Positions 53,769 through 62,991 of a stretch of 64,000 nt of DNA are shown in pieces. A model generated the notes under the pieces. It worked only from the letters and a program-made list of their open reading frames with translations, was not told the origin of the DNA and searched no databases. The position numbers and the translations under genes are program-made. Source of the stretch: Humibacillus xanthopallidus (lineage in GTDB: Bacteria; Actinomycetota; Actinomycetes; Actinomycetales; Dermatophilaceae); contig NZ_VFQF01000001.1 of the NCBI RefSeq assembly GCF_006717145.1, forward strand, positions 2,108,001-2,172,000, written 5' to 3'. Positions within the stretch are counted from its first letter, which is position 1. The number at the start of each line of letters is the position of its first letter.

Positions 53769-54743
53769 TCAGTTCTCTCCCCGACGACGGAGCGGCACGA
53801 AGGTGCGAACCGACACGGTCGTTCCGGCTGCGAGGCCGCCAAGTGCAGCGGACACGTGCAGCGCCTTCGCGCTCACGGCCCGCGCCTTCTGCTTCGGGCT
53901 GCGCTCACCGTCGACCAGCACCTTGGCCGCCTCGGCGACGTTGCCGCCCATTCCACGAACCGCCGTGCCGACGTAGCGCCGCAGGATGGCGTCACGCATG
54001 CCGAAGGTGTGCGAGAGCAGGACGATGTGGTTGCGGTGGCCGTAGTAGGTGTAGCGCACGTCGAAGCGGCGGCCCCGCGTGTAGGGCGCGGCGACGTGCT
54101 CGACGAGGGCCGACGGCGTGTAGACGATGCGCCAGCCGGCCCGGCCGATGCGCAGCATGATGTCGCTCTCCTCGCGCAGGCAGGTGCCCGGGAAGAGGTC
54201 GACGATGCCGCCGATGCCGTCGAGCGCCGTGCGGCGCACCGACATGTTGGCGCCGAGCACGTGGTCGACCTCGATGTCGTGGCCGGTGTCGGCGGCGAAG
54301 TTGCCGGTCAGGGTGCCGTCGGGCAGGAGCCGGCCCACCTCGTCGAGGCCCTCGAGCTCCTCACCGGGTCGCCCGTTGCTCGCGCGCCCGCCCACGGCGC
54401 CGACCGCCGGGTCGGCGTAGCGGGCCACGATGTTCTCGAGCCAGTCGGGCTCCGCGTAGGCGTCGTCGTCGATGAAGGCGACGATGTCCGAGCGCGTCTC
54501 GGCGACGCCGATCGCGCGCGAGGTGGCGAGGGTGCCCGGCCCGGCGTCGTTGCGGATGTAGCGCACCCCCGGGAAGTCGGCGACGACGTCGGCCGTCAGC
54601 CGGTGCGGCGAGGAGTCGACGACGACGATCTCGTCGGGGGTGAGGGTCTGCTTCTCGAGGTGCTCGAGGCAGATCCGCACGTTGTCGGGACGGTTGAACG
54701 TCGCGACGACGACGTCGACCGACAGAGACGGGGCGTCAGACAT
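53769..54743 (-). CDS. Glycosyltransferase family 2
   Basis: A 324-residue GT-A enzyme with VVVATFNRPDNVRICLEHL, then EIVVVDSSPH, the metal-binding FIDDDAYAEPDWL, and GANMSVRRTAL plus LREESDIMLRIGRAGWRIVY, as in family 2 enzymes. The ATG at 54743 is preceded at six bases by GATACT, so it may be leaderless; a frame to 54818 overlaps the next GT. About 90 C-terminal residues are helical and positively charged, possibly membrane-associated. Confidence 0.88.
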   Translation of the reverse strand: MSDAPSLSVDVVVATFNRPDNVRICLEHLEKQTLTPDEIVVVDSSPHRLTADVVADFPGVRYIRNDAGPGTLATSRAIGVAETRSDIVAFIDDDAYAEPDWLENIVARYADPAVGAVGGRASNGRPGEELEGLDEVGRLLPDGTLTGNFAADTGHDIEVDHVLGANMSVRRTALDGIGGIVDLFPGTCLREESDIMLRIGRAGWRIVYTPSALVEHVAAPYTRGRRFDVRYTYYGHRNHIVLLSHTFGMRDAILRRYVGTAVRGMGGNVAEAAKVLVDGERSPKQKARAVSAKALHVSAALGGLAAGTTVSVRTFVPLRRRGEN

Positions 54744-54824
54744 GGCAGGAGTATCGCACTGGCCACGGGCCCCGGTGACGCCCGCGGTTGCCCCGTGGGC
54801 ACCCGCTCGCTCGCGCACGGAGTG

Positions 54825-55898
54825 TCACCATGACCATCCGGCCCGGGTGAGCGCATCCTCGAGCCGGTCGGCCGAGGCGTCCCACCGGAAGCCCTCGGCG
54901 TTGCGGCGCCCCGCCTCGACCGTCGCCTCGCGAAGGCCGGGCTCCTCGACGAGCCGGCGCACGGCCTCGACGACCCTCTCCGGGTGGCCGGCGTCGCAGA
55001 GCAGCACGGCGTCACCGCCCACCTCACGCATCGGGCCGGTGTCGAGCGCGACGACGGGGCAGCCGAGCCGCTGCGCCTCGACGACGGGGATGCCGAACCC
55101 CTCGTAGAGAGAAGGGAACACGAGCGCCGTCGCGTGGCCGTAGAGCCAGGCGAGCTCCTCGTCCGAGAGGCGCCCCGCGAAGTGGGCGCGGGTCCAGCGC
55201 TGCGCGCCGGCCTCGGCGAAGACCGCCGCACTGCCGCGGGCGCCCACGACGACCGAGGAGATGCCCGCAGCCTCGAGGGCGTCGAGGGCGGGCCCGAGGT
55301 TCTTGTGGCGGGCGAAGGTGCCGACGCACAGCACCCACGGCTCCCCCAGGGCCAGGCCGGGGTATGCCGTGAGGTCGGGTTGCGTCGCCGCCACCCTGTC
55401 GACGTGGTCGGCGCCGTTCGGCACGACGCTGACCCGCGAGGGCGGCACGTGCAGCACCCGCCCCAGCTCGTCGGCGCTGAACTGCGAGACGGTGAGGACC
55501 CGCACGGCCCGGCGCGACAGCACGCGGTACATCGCGCGATACCAGGTGCGGAAGGCCCGGCTGTAGGTCTGCGGGTGGCGGAAGACGGAGACGTCGTGGA
55601 TCGTCGCGACCTGGCGGCGGGCTGCGACCGGCGCCGGCCCACCGGGGCTGAGCAGCAGGTCGCGACGTGTCGCCCACGGGAGGGCGACCTGCTCGAAGAC
55701 CTGGCCGCGGGCGCGTGACTCCCGCACCTGCGCCGCGCCCGCGATCGCGGCCGGCACCTCAGTGCCCAGGGGCACGTGGAGCACGACCCGGCCGGGGTGC
55801 CGCTCGACGAGCCGGGTCACGAGCTCGAGGGCATAGCGCTGCGTGCCCGTTGTGGCCTGCGAGAGGAACCTGCCGTTGACGGCCAACTGCTTCGTCAC
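54825..55898 (-). CDS. Glycosyltransferase family 4
   Basis: A 357-residue GT-B enzyme. It has RFLSQATTGTQRYALEL at the N terminus, TIHDVSVFRHPQTYS, the hinge VVPNGADHVDRV, VLCVGTFARHKNLGPAL and the site PSLYEGFGIPVVEAQRLGCPVV (E-x7-E). This is the pattern of mannosyltransferase-like GT4 enzymes. The start is a GTG at 55898, with no strong ribosome site. The gene lies 123 bases from the divergent GT4 gene at 56022; that spacer probably holds both promoters. Confidence 0.87.
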   Translation of the reverse strand: MTKQLAVNGRFLSQATTGTQRYALELVTRLVERHPGRVVLHVPLGTEVPAAIAGAAQVRESRARGQVFEQVALPWATRRDLLLSPGGPAPVAARRQVATIHDVSVFRHPQTYSRAFRTWYRAMYRVLSRRAVRVLTVSQFSADELGRVLHVPPSRVSVVPNGADHVDRVAATQPDLTAYPGLALGEPWVLCVGTFARHKNLGPALDALEAAGISSVVVGARGSAAVFAEAGAQRWTRAHFAGRLSDEELAWLYGHATALVFPSLYEGFGIPVVEAQRLGCPVVALDTGPMREVGGDAVLLCDAGHPERVVEAVRRLVEEPGLREATVEAGRRNAEGFRWDASADRLEDALTRAGWSW

Positions 55899-56021
55899 GC
55901 GCTCTCCCCCGGCCCCAGACGGCGTCGAAGGACGCTTCCGCCGGGGTTGACGGGCGACAAGCCGACACGGACTCTGGGCACCTGCCGAAATCTAGCGCCA
56001 CCCGTGATCTGATCGGACACC

Positions 56022-57128
56022 ATGACGGAACGACCGCGCGTCGCGATCGCGCACGACTACCTGACGCAGCGTGGGGGCGCCGAGCGGGTTGTGCTCGCGC
56101 TCCACCGCGCCTTCCCCGACGCGACGATCCACACGACGCTCTACGACCCCGACGGCACCTACCCGGAGTTCCGCGACGCCCGCATCGTCACCTCGCCGAT
56201 CAACCGCATCGGCCTCCTGCGCCGTGAGCACCGCGCCGCGCTCCCCCTGCTGCCGTATGCCGTCTCGCGCCTTCGCGTCGACGCCGACGTCGTCGTGGCG
56301 TCGAGCTCCGGGTGGGCGCACGGCGTGCCGACGACCGGTCGCAAGATCGTCTACTGCCACGCCCCGGCGCGGTGGCTCTACCAGGCGGACGCCTACCTCG
56401 GCGACGAGGCCGGTCGCTCGACGAAGGCCCGGGCCCTCGATGCGATGAGCGGCTGGCTGAGGCGCTGGGACCGCCGGGCCGCGGCGTCGGCGGACGTCTA
56501 CCTCGCGAACTCCACGGTGGTCCGCGAACGCATCGAGGCGGCATACGGCATCGACGCTGCGGTCGTGCCCCCGCCCTACGGGGTGGACGCCGCCGGCGAG
56601 CTGAGCCCGGTCGCGGCACTGGCCGACTGGGCCGATGGCTACCTCCTCGTCGTCTCGCGCCTGCTTCCCTACAAGAACGTCGACGTCGCGATCGACGCGG
56701 TGCGGGGCCTGCCCGAGCGCCTCGTCGTCGTCGGTCACGGCCCCGAGGCCGAGCAGCTGCGTGCTGCGGCACCGGAGAACGTCCGCCTCGTCAGCGGACT
56801 CACCGACGCCGAGCTGCGGTGGACCTACGCCCATGCACGAGCCCTCCTCGGGCCGAGCCTCGAGGACTTCGGCCTGACGCCGCTCGAGGCAGCGACCTTC
56901 GGCGTCCCGACACTGGCCCTGCACGCCGGCGGCTACCTCGACACGATCGACGAGCAGGTCAACGGCCTCTTCTTCGAGGAGCCGACCGTCGGGGCCGTCC
57001 GCGAGGCCATCACGACGACCCGCGACCGCGCCTGGTCCCATGAGGCCATCCGCGCCCACGCCGAGGCGTTCTCCGAGGAGCGATTCCACGAACGCATCCG
57101 CGCCGAGGTCTCCCGCTTCCTAGACTGA
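56022..57128 (+). CDS. Glycosyltransferase family 4
   Basis: A 368-residue GT-B enzyme of the WbaZ/WcaC type. It shows AIAHDYLTQRGGAERVVLALHRAFPDA at its start, then YCHAPARWLYQADAYL, YLANSTVVRERI, and in the donor domain LLVVSRLLPYKNVDVAIDAV and LEDFGLTPLEAATFGVPTLAL. Such enzymes often transfer mannose from GDP-mannose, which would fit the manC gene in the window, but this is inference. First of three plus-strand genes (GT4, acyltransferase, ABC transporter). Confidence 0.88.
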   Translation: MTERPRVAIAHDYLTQRGGAERVVLALHRAFPDATIHTTLYDPDGTYPEFRDARIVTSPINRIGLLRREHRAALPLLPYAVSRLRVDADVVVASSSGWAHGVPTTGRKIVYCHAPARWLYQADAYLGDEAGRSTKARALDAMSGWLRRWDRRAAASADVYLANSTVVRERIEAAYGIDAAVVPPPYGVDAAGELSPVAALADWADGYLLVVSRLLPYKNVDVAIDAVRGLPERLVVVGHGPEAEQLRAAAPENVRLVSGLTDAELRWTYAHARALLGPSLEDFGLTPLEAATFGVPTLALHAGGYLDTIDEQVNGLFFEEPTVGAVREAITTTRDRAWSHEAIRAHAEAFSEERFHERIRAEVSRFLD

Positions 57129-57183
57129 CCCCCTGTGCACGCCGCGGAGAGGCGGAACCGACGACGCTGACTGAGGAGGTGCG

Positions 57184-58344
57184 ATGACTGCGAGCAGTGA
57201 CCCGCAGGTGCGCTCCACCGCGACCCGGCGCCTCGCCTACGTCGACACCCTGCGCGGCTTCGCCGCCCTCTGGGTCTTCCTCCTGCACATCCACGGCTAC
57301 TGGCTCGACAACGTGCGTCCTCCGACCCTCACCGTCGACGGACTCCTCGTGCGGGTCATGGGCTTCGGCGGGGCCGGCGTCGACATCTTCATCGTGCTGT
57401 CGGGCTTCTGCCTCACCCTGCCCCTGACGCGCGGCGGGACGATGCGCTCGCTCGACCCGCGACGCTTCTTCCGCCGGCGCGCCTACCGACTCCTGCCGGC
57501 CTACTACGCCGCGGTGATCCTCGTCATGGCGCTGGAACTGGTCCCGGCGCTGCAAGAGCGCCTCGTGGCGGAACCGCTCACGGGCTTCGACGTCATCACG
57601 CACCTGACCCTGACCTTCCCGCTCTTCGGCGAGACGCTCGGGTCCGTCAACGGCTCGCTCTGGTCGATCTCGCTCGAGGCGACGCTCTACCTGGGTTTCC
57701 CCCTCCTCCTGCTCATCCACCGCAGGTGGGGCATGCGCGGGGCGTTGCTGACGACCTTCGCCGTCGCCCTTATCTGGGCAGCCTTCACCCTCTGGTGGGT
57801 GGCCCAGCCACACCCCCTGGGCTTCCTGCCCGACCCCGGCAAGCTCTTCCCCGCGCGGTGGTTTCAGTTCGCCCTCGGCATGTGGGCCGCGACTCTCGTC
57901 ACCTCGCCGTCGCGAGCTCGGGCCACCAAGGCCTGGATCGCACTCCCTGTGGCCGTGGCGGTCGGCGCCACGGGGTATGCCGCGGGCTGGGGAGTGGTCA
58001 GCGCGCTCGGCTTCGGCGTCGTCGCCGTCTGCCTCCTGGTTGCCCTCGCGCAGGTGCGCAGCGCGGTCTTCGAGACGGGCCCGCTGCGCTGGTTGACCGC
58101 CCTCGGGGTGATCTCCTACAGCTTCTACCTCCTGGACCAACCGGTGCTGCTGCTCACCTCGGGCCTCGCCGACCCTGCTCAGTGGGGCATCGTCGGCACG
58201 GCGGCCATCGCCCTGGCTGTCGCCGGCACTGCCACGGTGCTGCTCGCGGCGGTCTTCTACCACTTCATCGAGAAGCCGTTCCTCGTGCGCGGCAGCATGC
58301 GCAGCGTCGTGCGAGAGGATGCGCCACGGCCGGTGCGCAGGTGA
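57184..58344 (+). CDS. Membrane acyltransferase (acyltransferase 3 family)
   Basis: A 386-residue protein with about ten membrane helices of the OafA/NodX-like family that O-acetylates sugars. The family start LAYVDTLRGFAALWVFLLHIHGYW carries the conserved Arg and His, and the pattern GAGVDIFIVLSGFCLTLPL and RFFRRRAYRLLPAYY follow. A strong ribosome site (GAGGAGGTG) precedes the ATG. There is no SGNH domain. Probably acetylates the polysaccharide. Confidence 0.9.
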   Translation: MTASSDPQVRSTATRRLAYVDTLRGFAALWVFLLHIHGYWLDNVRPPTLTVDGLLVRVMGFGGAGVDIFIVLSGFCLTLPLTRGGTMRSLDPRRFFRRRAYRLLPAYYAAVILVMALELVPALQERLVAEPLTGFDVITHLTLTFPLFGETLGSVNGSLWSISLEATLYLGFPLLLLIHRRWGMRGALLTTFAVALIWAAFTLWWVAQPHPLGFLPDPGKLFPARWFQFALGMWAATLVTSPSRARATKAWIALPVAVAVGATGYAAGWGVVSALGFGVVAVCLLVALAQVRSAVFETGPLRWLTALGVISYSFYLLDQPVLLLTSGLADPAQWGIVGTAAIALAVAGTATVLLAAVFYHFIEKPFLVRGSMRSVVREDAPRPVRR

Positions 58345-58488
58345 AACATTCCCGGTCGCCTACAGTTGACCTCTGCCACGCTCGACGAACGGAGAACACC
58401 GGTGCCGCACCACCTCGGGGCCCGCGGTGTACTCCCTCCTGCTCGCACCGCGCTCAGGCGCGGGCGGTCGAAGTGAGGGGTCTGCGCC

Positions 58489-60321
58489 GTGCGTGAGATG
58501 TTCCAGCAGCTGAACGACATCTTCGAAAGGCGGACCAAGCAGAAGCTCGCGGCCGCCTCGCTGGGTCAGGTCGTCGTGGCGATGCTCGACACCCTCGCCG
58601 TCGCGCTCGTCCTGCCCCTGGTCGACCTGGCGACTGGCGCCTCCATGACGTCCGGAGCGGTAGGCGTCGTGTCCAACCTGTTCGGCAACCCGGATCGCGC
58701 GACCCTCACCCTGATCCTCACAGGGGCGGTGGTGGCCCTCTTCGTCCTCAAGGACCTCGGCTCCCTCGCCTTCGCGTGGTGGATGACCGGGTTCAACTTC
58801 CGCGAAAGGGTCAAGGTCTCCTCGCGGCTTCTCGAGCACTTCCTCGTGTCGCCGTTCACCACGATGTCGCGACGCAGCACGGCAGAGCTCGTGCGGACGA
58901 TGAACGACTCGGTGAGCCAGGTCTTCAACTTCACGGTGGGAGGCCTCATGAGCCTCCTGTCGAGCACCATCGCCATCCTGGCGATCGTCGTGGCGCTGCT
59001 CGTGGTCGCGCCCGTACCGACCCTGGTGGTCGTCGCCTACTTCGGCACTGCCGCTCTGATCTACAACAAGGTGGTCAAGCCCCGGGCCGCTCGTGCGGGC
59101 GAGGCCATGAACGAGGCGACGGTCGGAGCGTGGCGCACTGCCTTCGCCGCTCTGGGCGGCATCAAGGAGCTGCACATCCGGGGCACGCAGGAGCACTTCG
59201 TGCGCAACTACCGTGACATGTCCTTCAAGGCCTCCGACGCCGGTAGGGTCGCGAGCTTCCTGGGTGCCCTGCCGAAGTACATCCTCGAGATCCTGTTCAT
59301 CCTGGCGGTCGGACTCATCATGGTGCTGGCCGGGGCCGCGTCTGCGGGCGACGCCGGGAGTGTGGTCGGACTGCTGGCCCTCTTCGTGGCAGCCGGTTTC
59401 CGTGTCCTTCCGTCGGTGACCGGCCTCCTCTCGAGCATCACCTCGATTCGGGTCGGTGCCGCTGCGCTCGGCCTCGTGCACACCGAGGTGCTCGAGGCGA
59501 AGGCGTTCCAGCTCACCCCGGAGCGCGACGGTCCGGCACTGCCTTTCACAGACCGGTTGGTGTTGGAGCAGGTGTCCTTCCGCTACCCCGACAGCGACGT
59601 CGACGTGCTGAAGTCGGTCGACCTCGAGGTGCCGAGAGGGAGTTCAATCGCCGTCGTGGGCGGGAGCGGAGCCGGCAAGACCACGCTGGTCGACGTCATT
59701 CTCGCCCTGCACGACCCGACCTCCGGGACCGTCTCGGTCGACGGCACCGACATCTCGCAGTCAAAGCGGCGCTGGCAGCACAACATCGGTTACGTCCCGC
59801 AGGACGTCTACATGCTCGAGGGGACGCTGGCCGAGAACATCGCCTTCGACAAGGACCGCGCCGACATCGACGAGACCCAGCTGTGGGGAGCGATCCAGCA
59901 AGCCCAGCTCGAGTCCCTCGTGGGTGAGCTCGCGAACGGCGTCGACACGCCGCTCGGCGAGCGAGGCACCCGCCTGTCAGGTGGGCAACGGCAGCGCGTG
60001 GGCATCGCGCGTGCCCTCTATCGTGACCCCGCCCTGCTCGTCCTCGACGAGGCGACGTCAGCGTTGGACAACGAGACGGAGCACCGGATCAGCGAGACGA
60101 TCAAGGGGCTTCACGGCGACATCACGGTCATCATCGTCGCTCACCGTCTGTCGACCGTCCGCGACGCAGACCAGATCGTCTTCCTCAAGGATGGCCGGGT
60201 CGAGACCACCGGCACCTTCGGCGAGGTGCGAGACGCGAATGCGGAGTTCGCGCGCCTGGTGGAGCTGGGGTCGCTCGAGCCGCTCGAGCGGGCTCACACC
60301 GAGGCGACGGCCACGGCCTAG
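58489..60321 (+). CDS. ABC transporter, fused permease-ATPase (PglK/MsbA-like flippase)
   Basis: A 610-residue half-transporter. Residues 1-340 hold six membrane helices; the C-terminal ATPase has Walker A VVGGSGAGKTTL, LSGGQRQRVGIA and Walker B LLVLDEATSALD followed by the H-loop VAHRLSTV. The helical part resembles PglK, which flips lipid-linked oligosaccharides. No Wzx-type flippase is seen in the window, so this may be the exporter of the lipid-linked unit. GTGAGGGG lies eight bases before the GTG at 58489. It overlaps the RgpF-like gene end by four bases. Confidence 0.88.
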   Translation: MREMFQQLNDIFERRTKQKLAAASLGQVVVAMLDTLAVALVLPLVDLATGASMTSGAVGVVSNLFGNPDRATLTLILTGAVVALFVLKDLGSLAFAWWMTGFNFRERVKVSSRLLEHFLVSPFTTMSRRSTAELVRTMNDSVSQVFNFTVGGLMSLLSSTIAILAIVVALLVVAPVPTLVVVAYFGTAALIYNKVVKPRAARAGEAMNEATVGAWRTAFAALGGIKELHIRGTQEHFVRNYRDMSFKASDAGRVASFLGALPKYILEILFILAVGLIMVLAGAASAGDAGSVVGLLALFVAAGFRVLPSVTGLLSSITSIRVGAAALGLVHTEVLEAKAFQLTPERDGPALPFTDRLVLEQVSFRYPDSDVDVLKSVDLEVPRGSSIAVVGGSGAGKTTLVDVILALHDPTSGTVSVDGTDISQSKRRWQHNIGYVPQDVYMLEGTLAENIAFDKDRADIDETQLWGAIQQAQLESLVGELANGVDTPLGERGTRLSGGQRQRVGIARALYRDPALLVLDEATSALDNETEHRISETIKGLHGDITVIIVAHRLSTVRDADQIVFLKDGRVETTGTFGEVRDANAEFARLVELGSLEPLERAHTEATATA

Positions 60322-61244
60322 CCATCAGTGCTCCGGGCGAGCGGTCCGGTCCTGCCCGCATGGGGTGGGCCCGGCACCATGACCCGCCTCAGGCCGCGCT
60401 GGCCCATCGTGTACACGCTGCGACCCTCGATCTGCGGGACGAAGGTGAACAGTCGCTCGAGCGCGTGCGCCATGGTCGCGTCCACTTGGCCCCCTTCGCC
60501 CACGAACCTCTGCGGAGCAACGCTGAGCACGGAAGAGATCGCATCCAGGCGAGCCCAGAACATGGTTCCTGCGAAGTAGCCGAGGCTCGGTAGGCGCACA
60601 TCCATGATGGATGTCCCTCGTGACGGGCCGTAGAGTTCCCCGACCAGCTCAGCGATCAGATCGCGGTTGCGCGACAGGTAGTGGCGGGACGGGTAATACG
60701 AGTCTTGGGGGCCGATGACCCCCGTCCCCTTCACGGCCAGGGTTTTGAGAACCTCCTCCGTCAGGGCTTCGTCAGCGGGCAGCAACTGGTCGAGCAGGCG
60801 CCCGAACCACCCTGCCGCGTCCGGGTGGTGCACTGACTCCTTGGAATGCAGCTTCAGAACTGCGGAATACCCCGCCATCTCAAGAATCCGAGCGGTCTTG
60901 ATGAAGGGCAGCACGTCTCGTCCACGGTTGGGGACTGAGATCAGCCGAGCACGGAAGTCGGCTCCGACCGCCGCCCTTGCCGCGGCAAGGTGCTCAGGCG
61001 GCGTTGTGATGAAGACGTCAAGCGCGGAATCCGGCAGTCGACGGATGTGGCTCGAGATCTCCGGCCAGAGATGCACGTGGTAGAGATGCACCACGACGCA
61101 GTTGTCCGACTCACGTCGCTGGTCGATATCGCGCGCGAGACTCTGGGTGAAGGTGCGTCGATAGGCCCACCAGTCCCGCTGATCCCTCAGCCGGGTCCGC
61201 AGGCGCACAGATCTGCGCACCCTGCCCGCGACACCGTTCCTCAT
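60318..61244 (-). CDS. RgpF-like (rhamnan synthesis F family) protein
   Basis: A 308-residue protein of the rhamnan synthesis F family. The family core is NRGRDVLPFI followed by AVLKLHSKES, then VIGPQDSYYPSRHYL and FAGTMFWARLDAI. These proteins are linked to rhamnose-containing cell-wall polysaccharides, with a proposed glycosyltransferase-like role. The ATG at 61244 has TAGCCT seven bases upstream; an ATG at 61298 would add 18 residues. Convergent with the flippase gene. Confidence 0.85.
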   Translation of the reverse strand: MRNGVAGRVRRSVRLRTRLRDQRDWWAYRRTFTQSLARDIDQRRESDNCVVVHLYHVHLWPEISSHIRRLPDSALDVFITTPPEHLAAARAAVGADFRARLISVPNRGRDVLPFIKTARILEMAGYSAVLKLHSKESVHHPDAAGWFGRLLDQLLPADEALTEEVLKTLAVKGTGVIGPQDSYYPSRHYLSRNRDLIAELVGELYGPSRGTSIMDVRLPSLGYFAGTMFWARLDAISSVLSVAPQRFVGEGGQVDATMAHALERLFTFVPQIEGRSVYTMGQRGLRRVMVPGPPHAGRTGPLARSTDG

Positions 61245-61395
61245 GATCCGCAGGCTAACAAGGAGATGGTTGGTGGCCACTGGCGCCGTTCGCGGCATTT
61301 AGTGTCGAGGCCAACGCCATCCCCGACGAGGTGGGTCGCGCTGGATCGCTGTTGTCACCCCTGCTCCTCCTTGGGGCGAATGGAAGGACCGTGGC

Positions 61396-62052
61396 ATGGA
61401 CACACCCCCGCAACAGGACGTCTACGAGGATTCCGGGCGCGACGACGTCGCACCGTTCATTCCTGCTGGCGCAAGGTCAGTTCTGGAAGTCGGCTGTGGT
61501 CGAGGCGGGTTCGGTCGAACGCTACGTGCCCGGCTCGGCCCTCACGCTCGGCTGGTGGCAATCGAAGCTGTGGCCGCTCAAGCGGCCGTCGCTCGGCATG
61601 ACCATGGCTTCGATGAGGTGATCGACGGCTACTACCCCGAGGCCCTTGCATCGGGATCCGAGAGGTTCGACGCGATCTTCTTCATCGACGTGCTCGAGCA
61701 CGTGTTGGACCCCTGGTCGTTGCTGAGGCATGCCAAGGGCGATCTGGCTCCCGGAGGGAGAGTGGTTGCCGCGATCCCCAGCATTCAGTACGCACCCGTG
61801 GTGCGTCAGCTGCTGCGTGGCCGTTGGGACTACGCAGACACCGGAACGCTGGACCGCACGCACCTGCGGTTCTTCACGCGGGACACCATGATTGAGATGT
61901 TCATGGGTGCGGGCTATGTCGTCGAGCGATGCGAGGGAGTCAACTCGGTCTGGGACGGTGAGTGGCCCCAGCGCTCCCTGCGGCGTCGCCTCTTCCTTCG
62001 GTTCATGCCTCAAGGTGAGTGGCTGCACTTCGTGGTTGTCGCCCACGTCTGA
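61396..62052 (+). CDS. Class I SAM-dependent methyltransferase
   Basis: A 218-residue methyltransferase. The SAM loop is VLEVGCGRGGFGRTL (about 29-43), the second acidic strand is LVAIEA, and the motif FDAIFFIDVLEHVLDPW follows, with LAPGGRVVAAIPS and the THLRFFTRDTM end typical of the Methyltransf_23 type found in surface-polysaccharide loci. The likely substrate is a sugar or polysaccharide end group. Alone on the plus strand between two minus-strand genes. Confidence 0.85.
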   Translation: MDTPPQQDVYEDSGRDDVAPFIPAGARSVLEVGCGRGGFGRTLRARLGPHARLVAIEAVAAQAAVARHDHGFDEVIDGYYPEALASGSERFDAIFFIDVLEHVLDPWSLLRHAKGDLAPGGRVVAAIPSIQYAPVVRQLLRGRWDYADTGTLDRTHLRFFTRDTMIEMFMGAGYVVERCEGVNSVWDGEWPQRSLRRRLFLRFMPQGEWLHFVVVAHV

Positions 62053-62074
62053 TCGCATGACACGGGGCGATCCA

Positions 62075-62911
62075 TCAGCCGCTCATGGCGTCGCCGGCGT
62101 CGACAATCCAAGGGGCGCGGCGCTGCCACGGACGCCACCTCGGCGGGAGGGTCACCGAAAGCTCGTGGGGAGATGCAACCTGTAGCTCGGCAAGGTTCTG
62201 GTCGAGCAGCCGGCGCTCCACCTCCGAGTCGTAGGCAGCCCCCACCTTCCCGTGATGCACCATGGGCGTGGCATCGACCACCCCGAGACGAAGGCCCTGG
62301 GTTCTCGCGAGGCCGGACCAAACAACGTCGAGGCCCCACCCCATCTGAGCTTCGGCGGGGAAGGGCAGCACCAGGCGCTGTGCTCGGGGAGACACTGCGA
62401 CGAGCGGGCCGACCTCGACATATCCGACCTGACGGGCGGTCGTCGCCGCTCGGACCTCGAGATTCTCGTAGGTGCCATGGCTTCCGAGCACATGAGCAGG
62501 CTGGGCAATGTCGAGTCCCGCAGCAGCCACAAACCGTAAGAAGGCGCTGGGTCCCTGCCGGGCGAACGTCAGATCATCGTCTGCCAGGAGGACGTACTCA
62601 TCAGGTTCTGGAGGAGCGGCATCAGCGAGTGACTGGAGCAACGGCATCCTCGCGCCGGCTCCGACAGACGCCGTCCATCGGGCGAGTTCCCGATGTTCAG
62701 CGTCGAGGGCGTGCAGGCTCGGTCTGACCCCTGGGCCGAGAGCCGCAAGGAGGTGGAGCAGTCGGGGAGCATTCGCGGCGCGATAGACCCCGTAGAGCCG
62801 CGCTGGAGGCGCTGCCGGCAGCATCGCTCTCGTCGGCATGTGGGCGTTCAGCCGTTGCAGTACTGGCCTCACTACTCTCGTGGCACGGGTGCGCGGGGAG
62901 AGGACCTGCAT
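62075..62911 (-). CDS. Putative glycosyltransferase-like protein (DDD motif)
   Basis: A 278-residue protein I cannot place firmly. It has an acidic cluster after a beta strand (YVLLADDDLTFARQGPSAF), MGWGLDVVWSGLA and DATPMVHHGKVGAAYD, a pattern like DUF707-type and GT-A enzymes with a metal-binding triad and a late His. There is no signal peptide. The start ATG at 62911 is taken as the only clear one. It is divergent from the next GT2 gene. Function as a sugar transferase is inferred from motif and neighbours. Confidence 0.6.
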   Translation of the reverse strand: MQVLSPRTRATRVVRPVLQRLNAHMPTRAMLPAAPPARLYGVYRAANAPRLLHLLAALGPGVRPSLHALDAEHRELARWTASVGAGARMPLLQSLADAAPPEPDEYVLLADDDLTFARQGPSAFLRFVAAAGLDIAQPAHVLGSHGTYENLEVRAATTARQVGYVEVGPLVAVSPRAQRLVLPFPAEAQMGWGLDVVWSGLARTQGLRLGVVDATPMVHHGKVGAAYDSEVERRLLDQNLAELQVASPHELSVTLPPRWRPWQRRAPWIVDAGDAMSG

Positions 62912-62991
62912 ACGGGCAAACTACCTCGTGAGACGTGAGCCGCTTCCCTATCGTCTGGCGGGCGAGCAGTAGCTTGCGAAAAGGAGGTGTC